Origin: Blastocatellia bacterium
Lineage (GTDB): Bacteria > Acidobacteriota > Blastocatellia > HR10 > J050
DNA: 64,000 nucleotides
Assembly (NCBI GenBank): GCA_025054955.1
Contig: JANWZE010000103.1
Coordinates: 1 to 64,000 of the forward strand
Direction of reading: 5' to 3'
A program made the position numbers and the translations under genes. This document shows positions 55,190 through 62,281 of the stretch, piece after piece. The notes under the pieces are model-generated. The model was given only the letters and a program-made list of their open reading frames with translations, searched no databases and was not told where the DNA came from. Every line of letters begins with the position of its first letter. The first letter of the stretch is position 1.

Positions 55190-56476
55190 ATGAAGACGAG
55201 AACATTTGCCCTAGTCGTCGGTTTGTGTTTAGCGCTGTTGCCGCTGCTTGGCCAACCGGCTGATTCAGTCAATACGGTATCGGCGCAAGCCACGGTGACG
55301 GAGATCGAACCCAACAACAACAAGGCGCAAGCTCAACTCCTCCGATTGGCTGCTGGAGAAACCGTCGTTGTCGAAGGACGTGTCGGTCCTAATGATGGCG
55401 GTTCGCTCGTGAGCGAGTTGCTGCGATTAGAGACGCCGTTTGGCAATCCTCTATTCACGCCGCCAACAGAGATTCTGCCACGCGACCCGATCGAAGATTG
55501 GTTTGCCATCGACGTGCGAGGTTCGCTTGAGTATTCGGTTGAACTTCAGTGGCCTGATGGCACGGCGAACTTGAGCAATTGGACCTTGGGTGACATTGCT
55601 GCCCAGATTTATTCGGACCAACTGGTCAGCATTCACGTTGCGTCAACGCCAACGGGACGGCCGGAAATTGAGCCGAATCGAATTTACTACACCTATGATG
55701 ACCGCCGGAGCGAAGTTCAGGGAGGACGACTGACCATTCCTGCGACGTCACGCTATTACGTGACTGTCTCCAATACAGGCACGGGGAGTCAGCAACCGGT
55801 CAGTTATCGGCTGGTGCTCACCAGTCCCCGTCGTGGGACGACCCGCACGGTGTTGGATGCTGTGCGTGGGCCGACGGTCGCCAATCCGGTGGTGCCGGCT
55901 GACGTCGGCGCAAACCGCATGCGCGTTGTGCAACGACTGACGCCGACTGAATATCCGGCGCGATTGGATGAGGTCGGTCTGGTTCAGTTTGACATCGAAG
56001 GACAGCAAGTGCTCAACGAGTCATTGGACCTGATCGTCCTGGTGGACCCACAAGGGACGGGAAACCCGGCCGCCGCCAGGCCAGTCTTGACGCGTCGCGT
56101 GCGCATCCAAGCGCTCAACGCGCTCAATAGCTATTCGGTGCGAGATGCCAATATCGTGGTTCAGTCGGGCGACATCTATGCCGGATTTGAAGTTCCCGAA
56201 ACAGGCCTTGGTTTGCATCTGCCGTTTGATCTGGATAAGGCCGGCTATGGCCGCAGCTTTGTGTCCGTAGATGGCGGCCGGACCTACCGCTACATCAGTT
56301 TGATTTCGTTTGACAAGCTGATTCCGTTGGTCGGGAATGCCGTGATCGAAACCGCGTTGACGATCAATCCGCGGCCCGGCAAACACGCCGACGCGCCGGA
56401 ACCTACGCGGGTGCGAACCAATCTGCCGATCATCCCGGCGCCGGTCAAGAGCGTCTCGCTGGTGGACGTGAACTGA
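55190..56476 (+). CDS. Secreted beta-rich protein, PPC-like
   Basis: This 428-residue protein starts at the ATG at 55190, which has GGAGGAG seven bases upstream. The N-terminal signal peptide is TFALVVGLCLALLPLLG. The mature part opens VTEIEPNNNKAQAQLLRLAA, a strong PPC (bacterial pre-peptidase C-terminal) start, with a DWFAIDVRGSLEYSVELQWP region and SRYYVTVSNTGTG later, all characteristic. The last 180 residues I do not recognise. No catalytic domain is visible. It is likely a periplasmic or surface protein that accompanies polysaccharide export. Confidence 0.7.
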   Translation: MKTRTFALVVGLCLALLPLLGQPADSVNTVSAQATVTEIEPNNNKAQAQLLRLAAGETVVVEGRVGPNDGGSLVSELLRLETPFGNPLFTPPTEILPRDPIEDWFAIDVRGSLEYSVELQWPDGTANLSNWTLGDIAAQIYSDQLVSIHVASTPTGRPEIEPNRIYYTYDDRRSEVQGGRLTIPATSRYYVTVSNTGTGSQQPVSYRLVLTSPRRGTTRTVLDAVRGPTVANPVVPADVGANRMRVVQRLTPTEYPARLDEVGLVQFDIEGQQVLNESLDLIVLVDPQGTGNPAAARPVLTRRVRIQALNALNSYSVRDANIVVQSGDIYAGFEVPETGLGLHLPFDLDKAGYGRSFVSVDGGRTYRYISLISFDKLIPLVGNAVIETALTINPRPGKHADAPEPTRVRTNLPIIPAPVKSVSLVDVN

Positions 56477-56505
56477 AGCTTCTCAAGGATTCTCTCGGCT
56501 GTTGC

Positions 56506-56546
56506 TGGTCTGTCTTGCGTTGCTTTGCGCAGTGTAAGACAGACCA
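56506..56546. promoter_or_regulatory. 11-bp inverted repeat before the export gene
   Basis: TGGTCTGTCTT at 56506-56516 pairs with AAGACAGACCA at 56536-56546 without mismatch around a 19-base loop that itself contains GCGTTGCTTTGCGC. It lies 26 bases upstream of the Wza-like start codon and 30 bases after the preceding stop. No T run follows, so an operator, attenuator or RNA-processing hairpin is as likely as a terminator. Confidence 0.55.
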
Positions 56547-56571
56547 CGACCACTTTGCGAGGTGATTTATC

Positions 56572-57603
56572 ATGCGTGTGTTGAGCGTCGTCTTACTGCT
56601 TGTGTTGAACGTGCAGACGCTGAGCTTGGCTCAAGCTACGTCACAGGAAAGCGCCCAACCGGTGACGACACAGACTGCCGAGCAGCCGGTTTATGCGCCG
56701 GATGATTACATCATTCGACCGGGTGACGTGGTCAGTGTGCGGGTGTTGCGTGAACCGGATATGAGCGGCGATATGCAAGTGTCGGCCAAGGGCTACATTC
56801 GGATTCCGTTTTTGCGCGAGCCGATTCTGGCGGCTGGTCGAACGGCTTGGCAACTGGCTGATGTCATCCGTCAGCAGGTTGAGGAGATTCTCTGGGAGCC
56901 GCAGGTTGACGTACAGGTGAAGCACGGGCAGCAGGATGTCGCCTATGTATTGGGCGAAGTCAACCGAGCAGGCCCAGTGCCGGTGCGTGTTGGTACCCGG
57001 TTGCTCAATGTCTTGGTGGCTGCCGGTGGACTCTCCAAGAATGCCGGAAACGTCGCTTATATTCTTCGCGACCAAATGCGACCACCTGATGAACAGAAGA
57101 GCAACCCAGAGCAAACAGCCGAGCCTGAGGTGAGGCTGACATCAGTGCTGGAAATTGTGGATATACGCGGCCTATTGCGCGGCCATGTGGAGCTGGCTTC
57201 GCTGGAGCGATTCAATCGGCCCATTTATCCGGGCGACGTCATCAGCATTCCCGAAGCCGACCGCGTGTTTGTGGGCGGCAATGTGCATACACCGGGGGCC
57301 TTCGAGCTGCGCGGCGCCTTAACACTGACGCAGGCGCTGATGCTGGCCGGCGGCCCAAAACCCGATTCGCGGAAGAAGGAAATCCGATTAGTGCGTCCTG
57401 GACCTGACGGGGCGAGCGTTTCCGAGCAACTGGTCAACTTGGACGCTATCGAAAAGGACGCCAGCAAAGACATTCGTCTACAAGCCAATGACATTGTCTT
57501 TGTGCCTGTCTCCCGCGCCAAGACGGTTGTCTCAACCATGTTGAGCGCATTTCTTTTGCAGTCAGTTGTGGGCGTGCCGGTCTATCTGATTTTCCGCCGA
57601 TGA
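56572..57603 (+). CDS. Wza/GumB-type outer-membrane polysaccharide export protein
   Basis: This 343-residue protein has a signal peptide (LSVVLLLVLNVQTLSLAQA). The Poly_export domain reads YIIRPGDVVSVRVLREPDMS, GDMQVSAKGYIRIPFLREPI and LAAGRTAWQLADVIRQQVEE. Two SLBB domains follow: VAYVLGEVNRAGPVPVRVGT and VFVGGNVHTPGAFELRGALT, each with LNVL/LTQAL..AGG. It ends with a hydrophobic segment (AFLLQSVVGVPVYLIF). No lipobox Cys is visible, so it may be anchored by its C-terminal helix. It forms the export channel with the kinase/co-polymerase at 51812. Confidence 0.93.
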   Translation: MRVLSVVLLLVLNVQTLSLAQATSQESAQPVTTQTAEQPVYAPDDYIIRPGDVVSVRVLREPDMSGDMQVSAKGYIRIPFLREPILAAGRTAWQLADVIRQQVEEILWEPQVDVQVKHGQQDVAYVLGEVNRAGPVPVRVGTRLLNVLVAAGGLSKNAGNVAYILRDQMRPPDEQKSNPEQTAEPEVRLTSVLEIVDIRGLLRGHVELASLERFNRPIYPGDVISIPEADRVFVGGNVHTPGAFELRGALTLTQALMLAGGPKPDSRKKEIRLVRPGPDGASVSEQLVNLDAIEKDASKDIRLQANDIVFVPVSRAKTVVSTMLSAFLLQSVVGVPVYLIFRR

Positions 57604-57632
57604 GTCGGTGCGGTGGCTAACAGCCGGTTTCG

Positions 57633-58961
57633 ATGATGTGGGTCAACGTGCAATCTATTAAGCTGACGCCGCGATGGAAGCGGTGGTGCGCCGTGCTGCT
57701 GTTGAGCTGTGCGCTGGGTTACGTGCTGCTGCATGTCTCAGCCGAAGTGCGCGGCGCTCGGCTGACCTATGTCGAGGGTGATCCGGAACGGCTCAAGGCT
57801 GCATTAGCCGTTTATCCCGTTCAAGCCGATGTGCACAGGCGGCTCGGTGCTGTGTATTTGTCTGATCCGTGGCGGTTCGATCCAGCGCAAGCCGTCTCTC
57901 ACTACGAAATGGCCGTTCGCCTTGAACCATTCACGTGGAGCGCCTGGTTGAATCTGGGCTACGGCTACGAGCAGCAAGGCGATGCAGAGCGCGCTGAACG
58001 CGCCTATTTGACTGGCGTGGAGCTAGCGCCGCGCTACTTTTATCCGCGCTGGTTGTATGGGAATTTCCTGCTTCGGCACGGGGCGATAGAGCGCTCGTTC
58101 GATCAATTGCAATACGCCGCCGACATCCGTCCCTGGGCCGTCGGCAGTATATGCTCGATGATTTGGCAGATCACAGGCGGCCAACCTGACGCGGTCGTGC
58201 AGTTCAGTAGCCGGCTCAAGTCCGGTCAAGCGCGGGCATCCGTTTGCCAATACCTGCTGACGCAGCAAGCGTATCAGCCAGCCGTGGCCGTGTGGTCTGC
58301 GATTGAGGAGACAGACCCGGCGCGAATGACGGCCAGTCGCTGGTTGCTGAGCACACTTCGCGGAGCTGGCCAGTGGTCGCTGGCGCGTCAGGTCTGGGAG
58401 GAGGTTGTGCGCAAGCAGGTCGGTGGAAAAGCCGATGCTTCATCAGCGGAGTGGGCCTTGTGGGATGGCGGCTTCGAGCACGAGACCTCTCTGGGCGCAT
58501 TTGAGTGGAGCCTCACGAGCACCCAAGACGTCAGTGTGGTGCGTGATCAATCCGAGCGGTTTGAAGGAAGCCGCTCGCTGCGGCTCGAATTCCTCCGCCA
58601 TCAAAAGGTGAATTTCAATGGCGTGTCTCAAGACCTGTGGGTGAAGCCATCAACGCAGTACCGGCTCCAGTTCTACTATCGCACGGAAAAACTGCCGGAG
58701 GTGAACGGCCTGCTCATCGCGCTCAGTGATGCGCAAGAGCCGACGCGATTCAACATGGAATCAGCGCCGCTCGGTAATCCACAGCAGTGGACCAATCAAC
58801 ATATTCAGTTCACAACGCCGGCAGGGACACAGGTTCTCCGGTTACACATTCTGCGCCGACCGGTTCAGCAGCTTTATGACTTCATCAGGGGCAAGGTCTG
58901 GTTCGATGCGTTCCGTTTGGAAGAAGTGAAATACGAGAACAAGGACAAGGGAAATGACTGA
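57633..58961 (+). CDS. Membrane-anchored TPR protein with C-terminal jelly-roll domain
   Basis: This 442-residue protein has one N-terminal membrane helix (WCAVLLLSCALGYVLLHV, about 19-36). TPR repeats lie at about residues 60-240 (SHYEMAVRLEPFTWSAWLNL, GYGYEQQGDAERAERAYLTG). The C-terminal part (about 280-430) opens WDGGFEHETSLGAFEWSLT and contains EGSRSLRLEFLRHQ, a carbohydrate-binding-module-like jelly roll. Such proteins follow polysaccharide export genes in many clusters, and binding of the growing chain or of assembly partners is plausible. The start could be the first or second of two adjacent ATG codons. Confidence 0.75.
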   Translation: MMWVNVQSIKLTPRWKRWCAVLLLSCALGYVLLHVSAEVRGARLTYVEGDPERLKAALAVYPVQADVHRRLGAVYLSDPWRFDPAQAVSHYEMAVRLEPFTWSAWLNLGYGYEQQGDAERAERAYLTGVELAPRYFYPRWLYGNFLLRHGAIERSFDQLQYAADIRPWAVGSICSMIWQITGGQPDAVVQFSSRLKSGQARASVCQYLLTQQAYQPAVAVWSAIEETDPARMTASRWLLSTLRGAGQWSLARQVWEEVVRKQVGGKADASSAEWALWDGGFEHETSLGAFEWSLTSTQDVSVVRDQSERFEGSRSLRLEFLRHQKVNFNGVSQDLWVKPSTQYRLQFYYRTEKLPEVNGLLIALSDAQEPTRFNMESAPLGNPQQWTNQHIQFTTPAGTQVLRLHILRRPVQQLYDFIRGKVWFDAFRLEEVKYENKDKGND

Positions 58962-59024
58962 CGCGGAGAATGCAAGCCTGACGTCAGGCGCCGCTGCTCA
59001 GTCTCTTCGAGGAAGGTGGGCACG

Positions 59025-60146
59025 ATGTCATTGCAGCCGCATGAGCGGTTAATCCTGCTATGCGCCAGGACGCGCCTGGACGATGCGCTACGAGAGCGCA
59101 TTTGCGCCGCCGTCGAGCAGCCTCTCTGCTGGCCGACGTTTGTGGCGCAAGCTAAGGAGCAAGAGCTCACGCCGCTCATGTATCTGAATCTCAAGCGGGC
59201 AGCCGCTGCGCTTGTGCCGCCTGAGACGTTGTCTCACCTGCGAGCACTGACGCAGCGCACTCTGATTCGCAACGCCCTTTTGTCAGAAGAGCTTTTTGCG
59301 CTCATCAAGCTGTTCAAGCGCGAAGGTATTGCATTCATCCCGCTGAAAGGCATTTTGTTGGCTGAGGCTGTTTACGGGGATATGAGCTTGCGTCCGATCC
59401 GTGATCTGGACGTGATGGTGCGCTCCGAAGACCTGCCTCGCGTCACTTCGCTGTTAGCGCAGCAGGGATTCTCTTGTCGTAGCGCTGACCCAGAGAAAGA
59501 GAGCCGCTCTCCCACCAAGCATGATCTGGCTTTCACCAAATCTCGAAGCGCAGTGAAAGTCTTACTGGAGCTGCATTGGAAACTCAAAGATCGCGTTTAT
59601 CGGTTACCCGAAGAGATGATCTGGAACCATCGCGTTGCCTATGCTTGGCGCGGTGAGACGGTGATGATTCTATCGCCTGAGATGACACTGCTCCATCTGG
59701 TGCATCACCTCAATGCCAATGCTTACTCGTTGAAGGTCCTGGTGGATGTTGCTGAGACGCTGCGTGCATATCAGGAGGAGCTGGACTGGGATCAACTGGA
59801 AGCGCTGGCCGCGCGCTGCGGCATGATGAGGAATCTGGTGGTAGCCTTGGAGTGCGCCAACGCAGTGTTGGGTGCGCCCGTGCCGATAAAGGCGCGACAA
59901 ATGGCTCCAGCCCTCGTCCGAGAACGAAGATGGTTGTGCGCGTTGGTGCGAGACCCACGCTGGTATTTCAGCCGCCGCGCTCAATTGATCCAGCGTCATG
60001 GAAATGTGCGTAACTTGTTTTCTGCGTTGTTTGTTGATGGGACGCCATCACAGCTATGGCAGGCCGTTCGCAGTGTTGGCAGAGACATTTCGTTGACCGG
60101 TTTGGTTCGGTCGGGCTTGAGAATGTTGGCGCCGCCATCAACGTAA
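59025..60146 (+). CDS. Nucleotidyltransferase-family protein (NTP_transf_5)
   Basis: This 373-residue protein starts at the ATG at 59025, preceded at eight bases by GGAAGG; an in-frame GTG at 59016 overlaps that site. IAFIPLKGILLAEAVYGDMS followed by LRPIRDLDVMV is the family core, with the two catalytic aspartates in RDLDV; SPEMTLLHLVHHLNANAYSL is typical of the C-terminal half. Members of this family appear in paeninodin-type lasso peptide clusters as tailoring enzymes and also in exopolysaccharide loci. The lasso-type genes 1.3 kb downstream suggest it belongs to them, with a glycosyltransferase gene in between. Confidence 0.82.
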   Translation: MSLQPHERLILLCARTRLDDALRERICAAVEQPLCWPTFVAQAKEQELTPLMYLNLKRAAAALVPPETLSHLRALTQRTLIRNALLSEELFALIKLFKREGIAFIPLKGILLAEAVYGDMSLRPIRDLDVMVRSEDLPRVTSLLAQQGFSCRSADPEKESRSPTKHDLAFTKSRSAVKVLLELHWKLKDRVYRLPEEMIWNHRVAYAWRGETVMILSPEMTLLHLVHHLNANAYSLKVLVDVAETLRAYQEELDWDQLEALAARCGMMRNLVVALECANAVLGAPVPIKARQMAPALVRERRWLCALVRDPRWYFSRRAQLIQRHGNVRNLFSALFVDGTPSQLWQAVRSVGRDISLTGLVRSGLRMLAPPST

Positions 60147-60170
60147 GCATTGATCACGTATCGTCAGACT

Positions 60171-61355
60171 ATGTGGATAGCATCAAGACATCGGCAACCC
60201 ATCAAGCTCTGCGTGATAAGCGCGAGTCGCTACCTGGGCGGCTTTGAAAAAACGATCTATCAACTGTGTCAGCGGCTGGATGCAGAGCAATTTGATCTGT
60301 CAGTTTGTTTGCTGAACCGCGAAGGGCCGTTTGTCGAGTTGATGCGCCGGGAGTTTACTGATCGGGTTTATCTTTTTGATCTGAATTGGCCGTTGAAGCC
60401 GAGCGTGTTGCTAAGACTGATGCGGCACTTGCGGCAAACCGACCCGGACATCATTCATGCGTTTGGGTTCAAGGCCGATGCGGTGAGTCGTTGGGTGCGC
60501 GGGTCGCGGTCCAAGCCGGCGCTGATTTCCGCTGTGGCTAACCCAGCCCTGCCTCATGCGACGTGGCGGCGCTGGCTCAATCTAGCAACTGGTCAGCGCG
60601 TTGATGTCTACTGGGCAGACTGTCAAGCCCGCGCCCAGCATGGTGTTCGGCAGTTGGCCGTGCCAGCGGACAAAGTCAAAGTCATTCCGACCGGCATTGA
60701 ACACGAGTCCAATGGCGCATGCAATACTGGCGGAGCGACCGTCAGAGCCCAGTTAGGCATCGAAGCCGAGACGCCGATCATCGCCTCGGTCGGCAATCTC
60801 CGCTTCATTAAGGGGCATCATCTGGTAATCGAGATGGCGTCCGTGGTGCTTCAGAAGTTTCCTCGCGCCGTATTTCTATTCATCGGCGCTGATATGAGTC
60901 GGGGCGCGCTGCCGGCGCTAGCCGCGCAGAGTGGATGCGGCGATCATTTTCGTTTCATAGGATTTTGCCACGATCCATGGCCTTACATTCAGGCGGCTGA
61001 TGTGATCGTTTCGCCATCTTTGTCGGATGAGCTGCCGCAAGCTTTACTCGAATCTATGCTCGCCGGCAAGCCGATCGTTGCTTCCATGGTCGGCGGTATC
61101 ACTGAAGTCGTTGAGCATGGCGTGAACGGCTTGCTGGTGCCAGCCGGTGACAGTCAGTCGTTGGCGCACGCTGTGATGCAATTGCTCGAAAATCCCAAAC
61201 AGAGGCAGCGGCTTGGTCGCCAGGCCAGCCAGACGGTGCAACGTCGGTTTACTGTAGACCGAATGATTGCTGAGTTTGAAATGCTCTACGCTCATCTGGC
61301 CATGGCCGACGTTGTTCCAGCTCCAGCGGTGGTCAGTCAGGGAAGCGGCGTATGA
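60171..61355 (+). CDS. GT4 family glycosyltransferase
   Basis: This protein is about 394 residues long from the ATG at 60171; a TTG at 60150 is also in frame. IKLCVISASRYLGGFEKTIY, DPDIIHAFGFKADAVSRWVR, IASVGNLRFIKGHHLVIEMA and SPSLSDELPQALLESMLAGK followed by PIVASMVGGITEVV form a full GT4 site (E..PQ.LLE.M). It lies inside the lasso-type gene group and its stop overlaps a small open frame (ATGA). Its product could glycosylate the polysaccharide or, more speculatively, the peptide product. Confidence 0.85.
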   Translation: MWIASRHRQPIKLCVISASRYLGGFEKTIYQLCQRLDAEQFDLSVCLLNREGPFVELMRREFTDRVYLFDLNWPLKPSVLLRLMRHLRQTDPDIIHAFGFKADAVSRWVRGSRSKPALISAVANPALPHATWRRWLNLATGQRVDVYWADCQARAQHGVRQLAVPADKVKVIPTGIEHESNGACNTGGATVRAQLGIEAETPIIASVGNLRFIKGHHLVIEMASVVLQKFPRAVFLFIGADMSRGALPALAAQSGCGDHFRFIGFCHDPWPYIQAADVIVSPSLSDELPQALLESMLAGKPIVASMVGGITEVVEHGVNGLLVPAGDSQSLAHAVMQLLENPKQRQRLGRQASQTVQRRFTVDRMIAEFEMLYAHLAMADVVPAPAVVSQGSGV

Positions 61356-61450
61356 TTGAGAACGTTCGTTTGAGCGGAGGCTATGACGAAATGGATGTTG
61401 AAAATGGCCAAGGGCTGTTCTTGTCGGCCTGCCAGTGGGTCGTGTTTTAA
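61352..61450 (+). CDS. Small open frame, weak candidate for a peptide precursor
   Basis: This 32-residue frame begins at an ATG that overlaps the glycosyltransferase stop codon as ATGA, with AGGGA eight bases upstream. Residues 9-32 read GGYDEMDVENGQGLFL, then SACQWVVF. A Gly at residue 9 has an acidic residue at its 7th and 9th positions, and a Gly at residue 10 has one at its 8th, which fits the Gly-to-Asp/Glu ring rule of lasso peptides. Against this: the leader would be only 8-9 residues and lacks the Thr at -2 and the RRE-binding YxxP pattern. Another frame on the same strand overlaps it (61383-61475). It may be chance. Confidence 0.2.
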   Translation: MIENVRLSGGYDEMDVENGQGLFLSACQWVVF

Positions 61451-61482
61451 CGAGGCTATTTGGATGTGGAGGTAGATGGAAA

Positions 61483-61749
61483 ATGAAAGTGATCGTTCCA
61501 GAGGGTGTACTAGCGCGTGAGCTACAGGGTGAATCTGTCCTCTTAAATCTGAACACGGAGTCTTATTTCGGACTGGATGAGGTGGGAACCGATATGTGGC
61601 GCGCGTTGACCACGTCCGAATCGGTCGAAGCGGCATATCAGATGCTGTTGACGCAATACGACGTGGAACCAGAGCGATTACGGCAAGACCTGAATGAATT
61701 GATCGAAAAGCTGGTGGAGCAAGGGTTGATTGAAATCCGCGATGCGTAA
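61483..61749 (+). CDS. PqqD-like RRE protein (lasso B1-type)
   Basis: This 88-residue protein starts at the ATG at 61483 with GGAGG ten bases upstream; a longer frame from a GTG at 61435 has no such site. VLARELQGESVLLNLNTESY, FGLDEVGTDMWRALTTSESV and LRQDLNELIEKLVEQGLIEI give the whole PqqD/RRE winged-helix plan: an N-terminal beta hairpin with the NL.T..YF.L turn, then three helices. RRE proteins bind the leader of a RiPP precursor and present it to the processing enzymes. A B2-type protease gene and a cyclase-like gene follow directly. Confidence 0.9.
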   Translation: MKVIVPEGVLARELQGESVLLNLNTESYFGLDEVGTDMWRALTTSESVEAAYQMLLTQYDVEPERLRQDLNELIEKLVEQGLIEIRDA

Positions 61750-61783
61750 TTCTGGGCAAATTCCTAGAGGTTGTGATGCTGTG

Positions 61784-62281
61784 ATGAAGAGCTTGAACAA
61801 ATTCCTACAGTTGTCTTGGCTCGAACGTTGGTTGTTCGTGCAGGCGTTGTTGCTGCTGCCGTTGACGGTCATGGCGTTGCGCATCGTAGGTTTCGCTCGC
61901 TGGCAGGCGGTGTTAGCACGGTTCGCGCCGCTGTGTGAGCTTTTGACTCCTGATTCAGACAAATTGGATGAGCTTCCGACTAGCGATGCAGGCAGCGTGA
62001 TTCACCGGATACGGCGCACCGCCTGGATCATGCGTGCGGCGCGGCGGCGAGTGCCTTTGAATGTGACCTGTCTGCCGCAATCGCTGACGCTGTGGTGGTT
62101 GCTGCGTCGGCAGGGCATTGCCAGTGCGCTGCGCATCGGTGTGCGCAAAGAGGGCGGGTTGCTAGAAGCGCATGCCTGGGTGGAATGTGGAGGCATTATC
62201 GTTAATGGTGGAAGCGATGCGCACCGGCGGTTTGCTGCGTTCGAGTCGGCCATCGCGCCACGTGAGGTGATCTCTCTATGA
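61784..62281 (+). CDS. Lasso peptide B2-type cysteine protease
   Basis: This protein is 165 residues long from the ATG at 61784; GTG at 61781 and ATG at 61742 are alternatives, and AGAGG lies 10-13 bases upstream of the first two. A hydrophobic stretch near residues 15-35 precedes the transglutaminase-like core. NVTCLPQSLTLWWLLRRQGI holds the nucleophile Cys96, and EAHAWVECGGIIVNGG holds His130. The third member of the triad is not obvious, since the usual Asp region reads Asn. B2 proteins cut the leader off a lasso precursor bound by the RRE protein. The next gene overlaps by 4 bp (ATGA). Confidence 0.87.
   Translation: MKSLNKFLQLSWLERWLFVQALLLLPLTVMALRIVGFARWQAVLARFAPLCELLTPDSDKLDELPTSDAGSVIHRIRRTAWIMRAARRRVPLNVTCLPQSLTLWWLLRRQGIASALRIGVRKEGGLLEAHAWVECGGIIVNGGSDAHRRFAAFESAIAPREVISL

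Noticed and set aside
61383-61475. 30-residue frame ending EAIWMWR as the lasso precursor
   Set aside because: The GGAGG is only two bases from its ATG, the leader would be about 16 residues with no Thr at -2, and it overlaps another frame. It is kept only as a question in the findings.
61435-61482. A longer PqqD-like protein starting at the GTG at 61435
   Set aside because: The ATG at 61483 has a GGAGG site at normal distance and matches the usual N-terminus of the family; the upstream part is likely spacer or part of a small frame.
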